Source: JAPWJZ01 sp965279315 (GTDB lineage Bacteria > Pseudomonadota > Alphaproteobacteria > Micavibrionales > UBA2020). From it: a stretch of DNA of 64,000 nt. The stretch spans positions 2,852,001-2,916,000 of the forward strand of contig OZ257145.1 of the NCBI GenBank assembly GCA_965279315.1, given 5' to 3'. Positions 8,276-15,537 of the stretch are shown here, piece after piece. The notes below the pieces were generated by a model that did not search any database, was not told where the DNA came from, and saw nothing but the letters and a program-made list of their open reading frames with translations. The translations under genes were made by a program, and so were the position numbers. Position 1 is the first letter of the stretch, and each line of letters starts with the position of its first letter.

Positions 8276-9807
8276 CCAAAATCACATCACTCGAAGCCCT
8301 GAGCGGTTTCCAACGTTACGCCGCCGCATTCCTGCTGGGTGTATTGACTGTTCTTGCCATGCCGCCAGTCGGGCTGTTTCCGGTATTGCTGCTGACCGTG
8401 CCCGCCTTCGCCACCCTCGCCCGCTTTGCGCCGACGCGCGCGAAAAGTTTTGCGGTGGGCTGGGCATTCGGTGCGGGTTATTTCATTTTCGGCCTTTACT
8501 GGGTCAGCGCCGCGCTGTTCGTGGATATCGAGCAATGGAAATGGGTGCTGCCGCTGTCGCTCGTCGTCGGCCCCGCGGCTCTTGCGCTTTATTACGGCTT
8601 TATCCCGCTGCTGGCGCGCTGCTTCCGCAACCATGAGTCGGCGCATGCGCTGGCGTTTGTCGCGGCCTGGGGCCTGGTTGAATTCGCGCGCGGCCATCTG
8701 CTGACGGGATTCCCGTGGAACTTGCCGGGTTATACATGGCATCACGTTTTGCCCGTGCTGCAATCAACCTCCGTCATCGGCATTTACGGCCTGACGCTGC
8801 TGACGCTGTTCTGGGCGATGATCCCCGTCTTCCGCGCACAACGCACGCTGCGCCATATCGCGGTCATGTCGCTGGTGTTTGTGACGGCGGCGGGCGCGGT
8901 GCGCCTCTCGATCCACCCGACATCTTATGAACCTGATGCGCCTTATATCCGCCTTGTGCAGGGGAATATCCCGCAGGAAACGAAATGGAACAAGGATGAC
9001 GACTGGCGCAATTTCGACAAGCACCTTGCGCTGACCTCTGCCCGCAGCCAGCGCGCGCCCGATGCCGTGATCTGGCCGGAGACGGCGGTCAATGCCGATC
9101 TGTACCAGTTCCCCGAAATCGCGCAGCTGATCGCGATGAAGCTGCCGGGTAATGCCGTCGGCCTGCTGGGCAGCCTGCGCGTCGATGTGCGCGATGCCAA
9201 CCATCCGCTGTTTTACAACAGCGTGACCGCGCTGGATAAAAAAGCTGCCGTCATCGGCAACTACGACAAGCACCACCTTGTCCCCTTCGGCGAATTCATC
9301 CCCTACCGCGAAAAAATCGCCTTTACGCCCATCGCCATGGCGGTTTCCGGCGTGGGCGATTTCACGCGCGGTCCCGGCCCGCAGACGCTGCATGTGAACG
9401 GGTTGCCGGGTTTCAGCCCGCTTGTCTGTTACGAAGTCATCTTCCCGGGCGAAGTCGCCGACCCGTTCAACCGCCCCAAATGGCTGGTCAACGTGACCAA
9501 TGACGGCTGGTACGGCAAGACCGCCGGCCCCCGCCAGCATTTTGCCATGGCGCGCGTGCGTGCCATCGAAGAAGGCCTGCCCCTCGCCCGCGCCGCCAAT
9601 ACCGGCATATCCGGCATGATCGATCCGCTGGGGCGTATCCTTGCAAAACAAAAACTTGGCACATCGGGCTATGTCGATGCCCTGCTGCCCTCTGCCCTGC
9701 CCGCCACGCCTTATGCCTTGTACAAAAACATTTTTTTCTGGATCTTACTTGTTGGCTTTGCCACTACGGCGCGTCAATTACGCGGTAAATGCTGCATTAA
9801 AACGTGA
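8272..9807 (+). CDS. lnt: Apolipoprotein N-acyltransferase
   Basis: Lnt transfers the third acyl chain to the N-terminal cysteine of lipoproteins at the inner membrane. The 511-residue protein has six to eight membrane helices in residues about 15-220, then a periplasmic nitrilase-like domain. The catalytic triad is visible: Glu270 in WPETAV, Lys333 in YDKHHLVPFGE and Cys386 in VCYEVIFPG. A final membrane helix lies at about 480-500. The order ybeY-corC-lnt is conserved. It serves the lipoproteins encoded in this window (23459, 59659, 61228). No terminator is obvious after it, and the downstream regulator has its own promoter. Confidence 0.96.
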   Translation: MTKITSLEALSGFQRYAAAFLLGVLTVLAMPPVGLFPVLLLTVPAFATLARFAPTRAKSFAVGWAFGAGYFIFGLYWVSAALFVDIEQWKWVLPLSLVVGPAALALYYGFIPLLARCFRNHESAHALAFVAAWGLVEFARGHLLTGFPWNLPGYTWHHVLPVLQSTSVIGIYGLTLLTLFWAMIPVFRAQRTLRHIAVMSLVFVTAAGAVRLSIHPTSYEPDAPYIRLVQGNIPQETKWNKDDDWRNFDKHLALTSARSQRAPDAVIWPETAVNADLYQFPEIAQLIAMKLPGNAVGLLGSLRVDVRDANHPLFYNSVTALDKKAAVIGNYDKHHLVPFGEFIPYREKIAFTPIAMAVSGVGDFTRGPGPQTLHVNGLPGFSPLVCYEVIFPGEVADPFNRPKWLVNVTNDGWYGKTAGPRQHFAMARVRAIEEGLPLARAANTGISGMIDPLGRILAKQKLGTSGYVDALLPSALPATPYALYKNIFFWILLVGFATTARQLRGKCCIKT

Positions 9808-9824
9808 TTGAATACCATTGTGTG

Positions 9825-9853
9825 TTGACATACTGATCAGTATGGTTTAATTC
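9825..9853 (+). promoter_or_regulatory. Promoter with palindromic operator for the XRE regulator
   Basis: A consensus -35 TTGACA (9825-9830) is followed after 16-17 bases by TTAATT/TAATTC. The spacer contains CATACTGATCAGTATG (9829-9844), a perfect 16-base palindrome overlapping the end of the -35 box. This is what an autorepressor site of the downstream helix-turn-helix protein would look like; the binding itself is inferred. Confidence 0.65.
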
Positions 9854-9895
9854 GTTAAACACCAGTACGTAAGTATTCTGTAAGGTTATTTTTTA

Positions 9896-10324
9896 ATGCC
9901 GCGATCAGCTAAAACGCAAGAAGGTCCTCACCCGGTCGATGTCCATGTTGGCAATAAAGTCAAAAACCGCCGCCTGATCCTGGGCATGAGTCAGGATGAA
10001 CTGGCGAAATCCTGCGGCATCACTTTCCAGCAAGTCCAGAAATACGAACGCGGCACCAACCGCATCTCCGTCAGCCGCCTGACCGAAATCTCCTCCGCAC
10101 TTAAATCCACTCTCGAATACTTTACGGAAGGCTGCGCAGCCCTGCTCCCCGGCGCGCCCAAGGGCGGCGCGCGCGGCATGGCCGACAACAAGCAGGCAGG
10201 CTTTGAATCCGAAGCCATGAGCCGCGACAAGATCGAGCTGCTGCGCGCCTATGACGCCATCGAAACCGCCGCGCACAAGCGTCAAGTGGTTGATATGGCG
10301 AAGGCTCTGGGCAAGAAGAAATAG
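9896..10324 (+). CDS. XRE-family helix-turn-helix transcriptional regulator
   Basis: A 142-residue DNA-binding protein with one Cro/CI-type helix-turn-helix at about residues 18-72 (RLILGMSQDELAKSCGITFQ then VQKYERGTNRISVSRL). The C-terminal half is helical and contains MSRDKIELLRAYDAIETAAH, probably for dimerisation. An XRE regulator next to metK is a recurring alphaproteobacterial arrangement, so control of S-adenosylmethionine or methionine genes is plausible but not shown. A perfect palindrome lies in its promoter. metK follows 100 bases later, apparently with its own promoter. Confidence 0.88.
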   Translation: MPRSAKTQEGPHPVDVHVGNKVKNRRLILGMSQDELAKSCGITFQQVQKYERGTNRISVSRLTEISSALKSTLEYFTEGCAALLPGAPKGGARGMADNKQAGFESEAMSRDKIELLRAYDAIETAAHKRQVVDMAKALGKKK

Positions 10325-10352
10325 CCTTTTGGCCCGTATCTGAAAAAGCTTG

Positions 10353-10381
10353 TTGCCCTGCAATAATCGCTAAAGTATAAA
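10353..10381 (+). promoter_or_regulatory. Candidate metK promoter
   Basis: TTGCCC (10353-10358), a 17-base spacer and TATAAA (10376-10381) precede metK by about 43 bases. I looked for a SAM-II type riboswitch in the leader and did not recognise one. Confidence 0.5.
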
Positions 10382-10424
10382 TAATCCCTGTAAATCATTC
10401 GCATTTAGGCACGAGGGCGACATC

Positions 10425-11642
10425 ATGGCTGACCAGAAATACATTTTCACGAGCGAGTCCGTTGGCGAAGGCCACCCCGACAAGGTATGCGACCGCGTGT
10501 CCGACGCCATCGTCGATGCCTACCTGAACGCAGACCCCTATTCCCGTGTCGCGGCGGAATGCCTTGCGACCACCGGCTTCCTCTGCATCGCGGGCGAAAC
10601 CCGCGGCCCCTCCTCGATCGACCGCGACCTGATCGAGACGATCGCCCGCCATGCCGTGCGCGACATCGGCTACAAGCAGGAAGAATTCCATTGGGAAAAA
10701 ATCAAGGTTGATGTGCGCCTGCACGCACAATCCGCCGACATAGCCGTGGGCGTTGATGCCTCGGGCGGCAAGGATGAAGGCGCTGGCGACCAGGGCATCA
10801 TGTTCGGTTACGCCTGCCGCGAAACCGAAAGCCTGATGCCGGCTGCCATCCATTATTCCCACGCCATCCTGAAATCGCTGGCCGAAGCACGCCATTCAGG
10901 CGCTCTGTTCAAGCTGGGACCCGATGCAAAATCGCAAGTCTCGCTGGAATACGTGAACGGCAAGCCCGTGCGCGCAACCTCCGTTGTCGTCTCCACCCAG
11001 CATGATGCTTCCGCATCTCAGGAAGAAGTGCGCGAAATGGTGCGCCCGCACGTTGAAAACATCCTGCCTGCTGGCTGGATGTGCGACGAAGCACAGTTCT
11101 ACGTCAACCCGACCGGCCGTTTCGTCATCGGCGGCCCCGACGGTGACTCCGGCCTCACCGGCCGCAAGATCATCGTCGACACTTACGGCGGTGCAGCCCC
11201 CCATGGCGGCGGCGCATTTTCGGGCAAAGACCCGACGAAGGTTGACCGTTCTGCTGCTTACGCCGCGCGTCACGCAGCGAAAAACATCGTGGCGGCGGGC
11301 CTTGCCGACCGTTGCACCATTCAGGTGTCGTACGCCATCGGCGTGTCGCACCCGATCTCGCTCTACGTCAACACGCATGGCACCGGCAAATACAGCGATG
11401 AAGCAATCGCCGATGCGCTGCAGGCCGTGGCCGATTTCCGCCCCCGCGCGATCCGCGAACGCCTGAACCTGAACAAGCCCATCTATGCCCGCACGGCAGC
11501 TTACGGCCATTTCGGCCGCGCGCCCGAAGCGGATGGCGGCTTCACCTGGGAAAAGAACGACCTCGTGCAGGCGCTGAAGGATGAACTGGGTTCCAAAAAA
11601 TACGCGCATGCCGAAGGCAAAGTGACCGAAATGAAGCGGTAA
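10425..11642 (+). CDS. metK: S-adenosylmethionine synthase
   Basis: MetK makes S-adenosylmethionine from methionine and ATP in the cytosol. The 405-residue protein shows the N-terminal ATP/methionine motif GEGHPDKVCDRVSDA, the signature GAGDQGIMFGYA (about 125-136), and the phosphate loop GGGAFSGKDPTKVDRSAAYA (about 263-282). The sequence is of the longer alphaproteobacterial branch, with insertions relative to the 384-residue E. coli enzyme. It feeds MiaB and TrmB of this neighbourhood. The following gene begins four bases after its stop. Confidence 0.97.
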   Translation: MADQKYIFTSESVGEGHPDKVCDRVSDAIVDAYLNADPYSRVAAECLATTGFLCIAGETRGPSSIDRDLIETIARHAVRDIGYKQEEFHWEKIKVDVRLHAQSADIAVGVDASGGKDEGAGDQGIMFGYACRETESLMPAAIHYSHAILKSLAEARHSGALFKLGPDAKSQVSLEYVNGKPVRATSVVVSTQHDASASQEEVREMVRPHVENILPAGWMCDEAQFYVNPTGRFVIGGPDGDSGLTGRKIIVDTYGGAAPHGGGAFSGKDPTKVDRSAAYAARHAAKNIVAAGLADRCTIQVSYAIGVSHPISLYVNTHGTGKYSDEAIADALQAVADFRPRAIRERLNLNKPIYARTAAYGHFGRAPEADGGFTWEKNDLVQALKDELGSKKYAHAEGKVTEMKR

Positions 11643-11646
11643 TAAA

Positions 11647-12309
11647 GTGCCCTTCAACAAACTCATCCAAGGCTACAAGGCGTTCCACAAGGAACATTTT
11701 GGCCCCGGCAAGAAGCTGTACCAGAGCCTTGTGCGCGACGGGCAGAACCCGGAAGTGCTGATGATCGGCTGTTCGGATTCACGCGCCGATCCCGCCATCA
11801 TCATGCATGCAGCGCCCGGCGATATTTTCGTCGTGCGCAACGTGTCGGCCATCGTCCCCCCCTATACCCGCGACACCGGCCACCACGGCACCTGCTCCGC
11901 GATTGAATTCGCCGTGCGCGCGCTGAAGGTAAAGCAGATCGTGGTGATGGGCCACAGCATGTGCGGCGGCGTGCGCGCGCTGGCCGAGCGCGACCTGGTG
12001 GGCGAGCATTTCGAATTCCTGCCGTCATGGGTCGATATCGCCAAATCCGCGCTGGTCGTGACCAAGAAGGCGACCGAAAAACTGCCCGAGGAAGAACGCC
12101 ACCGCGAACTGGAAAAGGCCGTCGTGCTGGTATCCTACCGCAACCTGCATACCTTCCCGTGGATCGAGGAACGCCTGATGAGCGGCGACCTGACGATCCA
12201 TGCATGGTATTTCGACATGGGGAAGGGCAAGCTGCTGGAATACAACCCGCTGACAACAAGGTTCGAAGACCTTGATAACAGCAAGGGCATCAAAAAACGT
12301 GATAAATGA
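11647..12309 (+). CDS. Beta-class carbonic anhydrase
   Basis: The enzyme interconverts CO2 and bicarbonate. Zinc ligands Cys42, His103 and Cys106 are visible in CSDSRADP and GHSMCGG, and Asp44 and Arg46 form the catalytic dyad. The 220-residue length is normal. The start is GTG at 11647, four bases after metK, with only a weak ribosome-binding site, so translation probably depends on metK read-through. Its 3' end overlaps trmB by 11 bases. The cytosolic location follows from the absence of a signal peptide. Confidence 0.93.
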   Translation: MPFNKLIQGYKAFHKEHFGPGKKLYQSLVRDGQNPEVLMIGCSDSRADPAIIMHAAPGDIFVVRNVSAIVPPYTRDTGHHGTCSAIEFAVRALKVKQIVVMGHSMCGGVRALAERDLVGEHFEFLPSWVDIAKSALVVTKKATEKLPEEERHRELEKAVVLVSYRNLHTFPWIEERLMSGDLTIHAWYFDMGKGKLLEYNPLTTRFEDLDNSKGIKKRDK

Positions 12310-12994
12310 AGACGAGATCATCCGCTATTACGGACGCCGTCGCGGCAAGGTACTGCGCCAGAACCGCCAGAGCGCCTATGACGAGATCATGCCGTGGGCG
12401 CAGATAAAGCTGCCTGAAGCCGGCACCATCATCGACCCCCGCACGCTTTTCGATTTCCCGGTGCGCGAAGTCTGGCTGGAAATCGGCTTCGGCAACGGCG
12501 AACAGCTGATCCATCAGGCCACACAAAACCCCGATATCGGCCTGATCGGCTGCGAGCCGTTCATGAACGGCGCCGCCGCATTGTGCCGCGACATGCGCGA
12601 CAACAGCCTGCGCAATATCCGCATCTTTCAGGATGACGTCCGCCTGCTGATGCCGCACCTGCAGGAAAAAAGCATCTCGAAATTGTTCCTGCTGAATTCC
12701 GACCCGTGGCCGAAAACCCGCCATCACCGCCGCCGCGTGGTGCAGACCGAAAACCTCGACGCGTTCCACCGCCTGCTGAAACCGGGCGCAGAATTCCGCA
12801 TGTCGTCGGATGTGCCGAGCCTGAATGCGTGGCAGCTTGAAAAAACCTTCCTGCATCCCGGCTTTGAATGGCAGGCGAACTGCGCCGCCGACTGGCGCAC
12901 CCGCCCCGCCGATATGCTTGGCACCCGCTACCAGGCCAAGGGACTCGTGCAGGGGCGCGAGACGATGTTCTTCAATTTTAAGACCCTGCCCTGA
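12299..12994 (+). CDS. trmB: tRNA (guanine-N7-)-methyltransferase
   Basis: TrmB makes m7G46 in tRNA with S-adenosylmethionine. Visible motifs are the SAM-binding segment WLEIGFGNGEQL (about residue 60), LIGCEPFMNGAA (about 82) and the TrmB signature LNSDPWPKTRHHRRR (about 132-146). I place the start at GTG 12299, with AAGGG about 11 bases upstream, giving 231 residues and an 11-base overlap with the carbonic anhydrase. An in-frame ATG at 12272 is possible but lies deeper in the upstream gene. The operon appears to end here, as a repeat element and a new promoter follow. Confidence 0.94.
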   Translation: MINEDEIIRYYGRRRGKVLRQNRQSAYDEIMPWAQIKLPEAGTIIDPRTLFDFPVREVWLEIGFGNGEQLIHQATQNPDIGLIGCEPFMNGAAALCRDMRDNSLRNIRIFQDDVRLLMPHLQEKSISKLFLLNSDPWPKTRHHRRRVVQTENLDAFHRLLKPGAEFRMSSDVPSLNAWQLEKTFLHPGFEWQANCAADWRTRPADMLGTRYQAKGLVQGRETMFFNFKTLP

Positions 12995-13013
12995 CCCGTC
13001 CGCGAAAAAATCT

Positions 13014-13180
13014 TTTCCCCACGAATGAACCAGATTAAACGCGAACGCCTTCGCGCCGCAGGCTTTTCGAATATAACGCGGAGATCCGGAGGTTCGGAGA
13101 AGCAAAGATAGCCTGCGGCGCTCCTTATCTTCTCCGAACCTCCGGATCTCCGCGTTGAAATTTCTTCGCGCTCATTCGGG
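13014..13180. repeat. MITE-like palindromic element, copy 1
   Basis: A 167-bp element without coding capacity. Its core is a perfect 28-bp inverted repeat (13075-13102 and 13129-13156) around a 26-base loop that contains GCCTGCGGCGCT. The complement of that loop motif, CGCGCCGCAGGC, occurs again at 13052-13063, so alternative folds exist. The outer end TTTCCCCACGAATGAAC matches copy 2 at 28664. It lies between trmB and the rimP promoter. Confidence 0.85.
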
Positions 13181-13314
13181 CAGAAAATGCTCTCATTAAG
13201 TTTTTTTGGGTAAAAAACATGGATTATGAAAATAAATAGCAAATAAATCCGGAATTATTTTCAATGAAACGGCGGCAAATCCTGCCCGAAATGCGCGTTT
13301 AACCCCTATTTCCC

Positions 13315-13342
13315 TTGCAAAACCGCATAGTTGATGTATAAA
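13315..13342 (+). promoter_or_regulatory. Promoter of the rimP-nusA-infB operon
   Basis: TTGCAA (13315-13320), a 16-base spacer and TATAAA (13337-13342) sit about 20 bases upstream of the leader hairpin and 95 bases upstream of rimP. No other good promoter is seen between the repeat and rimP. Confidence 0.6.
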
Positions 13343-13369
13343 AGCACTCAAATATACCCGGCATAAACA

Positions 13370-13402
13370 AAAGGGTGGGCTCTGAAAAAGAGCCCGCCCT
13401 TT
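13370..13402 (+). promoter_or_regulatory. rimP leader hairpin
   Basis: AAAGGGTGGGCTCT (13370-13383) pairs with AGAGCCCGCCCTTT (13389-13402), a 14-bp GC-rich stem with one T-G wobble and a GAAAA loop. It lies in the 5' untranslated region of rimP. Leader structures before this operon are known in other bacteria as attenuation points linked to NusA autoregulation. No T-run follows, so it would be a pause, processing or antitermination element and not a simple terminator. Confidence 0.65.
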
Positions 13403-13437
13403 GTGCTGGATAAGGCCTAACGAAGCACACGAGTAAA

Positions 13438-13944
13438 ATGGATAAATCGCCGCTGAGCAAAAAAGTCGAAAAAGCGATCACCCCCGCCGCAGAAGGCATG
13501 GGTTACGAAATCGTGCGCGTGTTGATGGTGGGCGTCGGCTCCGGCAAACCTACCTTACAGATCATGGCCGAAAAACCCGACGGCACGATGAACCTCGACG
13601 ACTGCTCCAAGCTGTCGCAGGCCGTTTCCGCCGTTCTCGATGTCGAAGGCGTGATTGACTCGGCTTACTACCTCGAAGTCTCCTCCCCCGGCATCGACCG
13701 CCCGCTGACGCGCTTCAAGGATTTCGAGCGCTGGAAGGGTTTCGAGGCGAAGATCGAAGTAGACCAGCCCGTCGACGGGCAGAAAAAATTCAAAGGCATG
13801 CTGATGGGCACTGAAGGCAGTGACATCATCAGCGTGCAGACCGAGGATGGCACCCTGCGCGGCCTTCCCTTCGGGCATGTCCAGAAAGCCAAATTGGTTT
13901 TGACGGACGAACTCCTCAAAGCAGCGCAGCAGAAAAAGGGATAA
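13438..13944 (+). CDS. rimP: Ribosome maturation factor RimP
   Basis: RimP assists assembly of the 30S subunit. The 168-residue protein has the conserved N-terminal domain (residues 1-85, with DDCSKLSQAVSAVLDVE and the signature YYLEVSSPGIDRPL at about 79-92) and a C-terminal SH3-like domain (about 95-160, ending in the basic segment AKLVL). It is first in the operon with nusA, 14 bases upstream of it. The start is ATG 13438 in the strongest coding context. Confidence 0.95.
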   Translation: MDKSPLSKKVEKAITPAAEGMGYEIVRVLMVGVGSGKPTLQIMAEKPDGTMNLDDCSKLSQAVSAVLDVEGVIDSAYYLEVSSPGIDRPLTRFKDFERWKGFEAKIEVDQPVDGQKKFKGMLMGTEGSDIISVQTEDGTLRGLPFGHVQKAKLVLTDELLKAAQQKKG

Positions 13945-13958
13945 CAAGGAAAACCGCC

Positions 13959-15476
13959 ATGCAAGAAATGCTCCAAGTCGCAGATGCCGTCGCCCGTGAA
14001 AAAAGCATCGACCGTGAAATCGTGATCCAGGCCATGGAAGAAGCCATCCAGAAGGCCGGCCGTTCCAAATACGGTTACGACCATGACATCCGCGCGACCA
14101 TCGACCGCAAAACCGGCGAGATCGAGCTTTTCCGCTACCGCGAAGTCGTGGAAGCGTTCAACGAGGAAATCCCGGAAGCCGAAGCGCGCCAGATCCTCCT
14201 GAAGCCCGCAAAGAAAATCAAGGCTGACGCTGTCGTCGGCGAATTCCTCGTCGATAAACTGCCGCCGCTGGATTTCGGCCGCATCGCCGCCCAGACCGCA
14301 AAACAGGTCATCTTCCAGAAAGTGCGCGACGCAGAACGCGACCGCATGTTCGAAGAATACAAGGACCGCACGGGCGAAATCGTTTCCGGCGTCGTCAAGC
14401 GCGTCGAATACGGCAACATCACCGTCGACCTCGGCCGTGGCGAAGGCTACCTGCGCAGGCAAGATGCCCTGCCCCGCGAACATTTCAAAAACGGCGACCG
14501 CGTCCGCGCCTACATCTTCGATGTGCGCCGCGAACAGCGCGGCCCGCAGATTTTCCTGTCACGCGTGCACCCCGACTTCCTCGCCAAACTGTTCAAGCAG
14601 GAAGTGCCGGAAATTTATGACGGCGTCATCGAGATCAAGGCGGTTGCCCGCGATCCCGGTTCGCGCGCGAAAATCGCCGTCATTTCCCGCGATTCCTCCA
14701 TCGACCCCGTCGGCGCTTGCGTCGGTATGCGCGGCTCCCGCGTGCAGGCTGTCGTCGGCGAACTGCAGGGCGAAAAAATCGACATCATTCCGTGGACGAA
14801 CGACGTTGCGACCTTCGTCGTCAACGCGCTTGCCCCCGCTGAAGTCACAAAGGTCGTCCTCGACCAGGACACGCACCGCCTCGACGTGGTTGTTCCCGAT
14901 GAACAGCTCTCGCTCGCCATCGGCCGCCGTGGCCAGAACGTGCGCCTTGCAACCCAACTCTCCGGCTGGAACATCGACATCATGACCGAAGCAGAAGAAA
15001 CCGAACGCCGCCAGACCGAATTCCGCACCCGTTCCGCCCTCTTCATCGAAGGCCTCGACGTTGATGAAGTCATCGCGCACCTGCTGGTGGTCGAAGGCTT
15101 CACCTCCATCCAGGACATCGTCGACACCTCCGTCGACGAAATGGCCCGCATCCAGGGCTTCGACGCCGACGTCGCGACCGAGCTGAAAAACCGCGCGTCC
15201 AGCTTCCTCGATGCGAAAACCGCCGAGTTCGACAAGAAATGCATCGAACTGGGCGTGAAGGCCGACCTTGCGAAGACCAAGGGCCTGTCGCAGGACATGA
15301 TCATCGCGCTCGCGGAAAAAGGCGTGAAGACGCTCGACGACCTGGGCGACCTCGCCGGCGACGAACTGCGCGAAATGGTGGGCAACGATGCGCTCACCGA
15401 AAGCCAGGCGAACAACATCATCATGGCGGCGCGTGCAAGCTGGTTCCCCGAGGAACCGCAAGCCGTGGCTGGATAA
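13959..15476 (+). CDS. nusA: Transcription termination/antitermination factor NusA
   Basis: NusA binds RNA polymerase and nascent RNA and controls pausing, termination and antitermination. In 505 residues one sees the polymerase-binding N-terminal domain (1-about 130), an S1 domain (about 138-205, GEIVSGVVKRVEYGNITVDL), two KH domains (about 235-345, with CVGMRGSRVQAVVGEL and AIGRRGQNVRLA) and two C-terminal acidic helix-hairpin-helix repeats (about 365-500). AAGGA lies nine bases upstream of the ATG. The C-terminal repeats are of the proteobacterial long form. Confidence 0.97.
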   Translation: MQEMLQVADAVAREKSIDREIVIQAMEEAIQKAGRSKYGYDHDIRATIDRKTGEIELFRYREVVEAFNEEIPEAEARQILLKPAKKIKADAVVGEFLVDKLPPLDFGRIAAQTAKQVIFQKVRDAERDRMFEEYKDRTGEIVSGVVKRVEYGNITVDLGRGEGYLRRQDALPREHFKNGDRVRAYIFDVRREQRGPQIFLSRVHPDFLAKLFKQEVPEIYDGVIEIKAVARDPGSRAKIAVISRDSSIDPVGACVGMRGSRVQAVVGELQGEKIDIIPWTNDVATFVVNALAPAEVTKVVLDQDTHRLDVVVPDEQLSLAIGRRGQNVRLATQLSGWNIDIMTEAEETERRQTEFRTRSALFIEGLDVDEVIAHLLVVEGFTSIQDIVDTSVDEMARIQGFDADVATELKNRASSFLDAKTAEFDKKCIELGVKADLAKTKGLSQDMIIALAEKGVKTLDDLGDLAGDELREMVGNDALTESQANNIIMAARASWFPEEPQAVAG

Positions 15477-15537
15477 TGGCTGATGCATGACGAATTGATT
15501 TAAGGCATGAAACCTCAAGAAAGCTGAAGACACCAAA

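Noticed and set aside
10325..10424. A SAM-responsive riboswitch before metK
   Set aside because: The region has a promoter-like pair but I find no SAM-II or SAM-I core; absence cannot be proven by eye.
13130..13180. The repeat at 13014-13180 as an intrinsic terminator of trmB
   Set aside because: Stem is long enough but no T-run follows the right arm, and the same element recurs elsewhere as a dispersed repeat.
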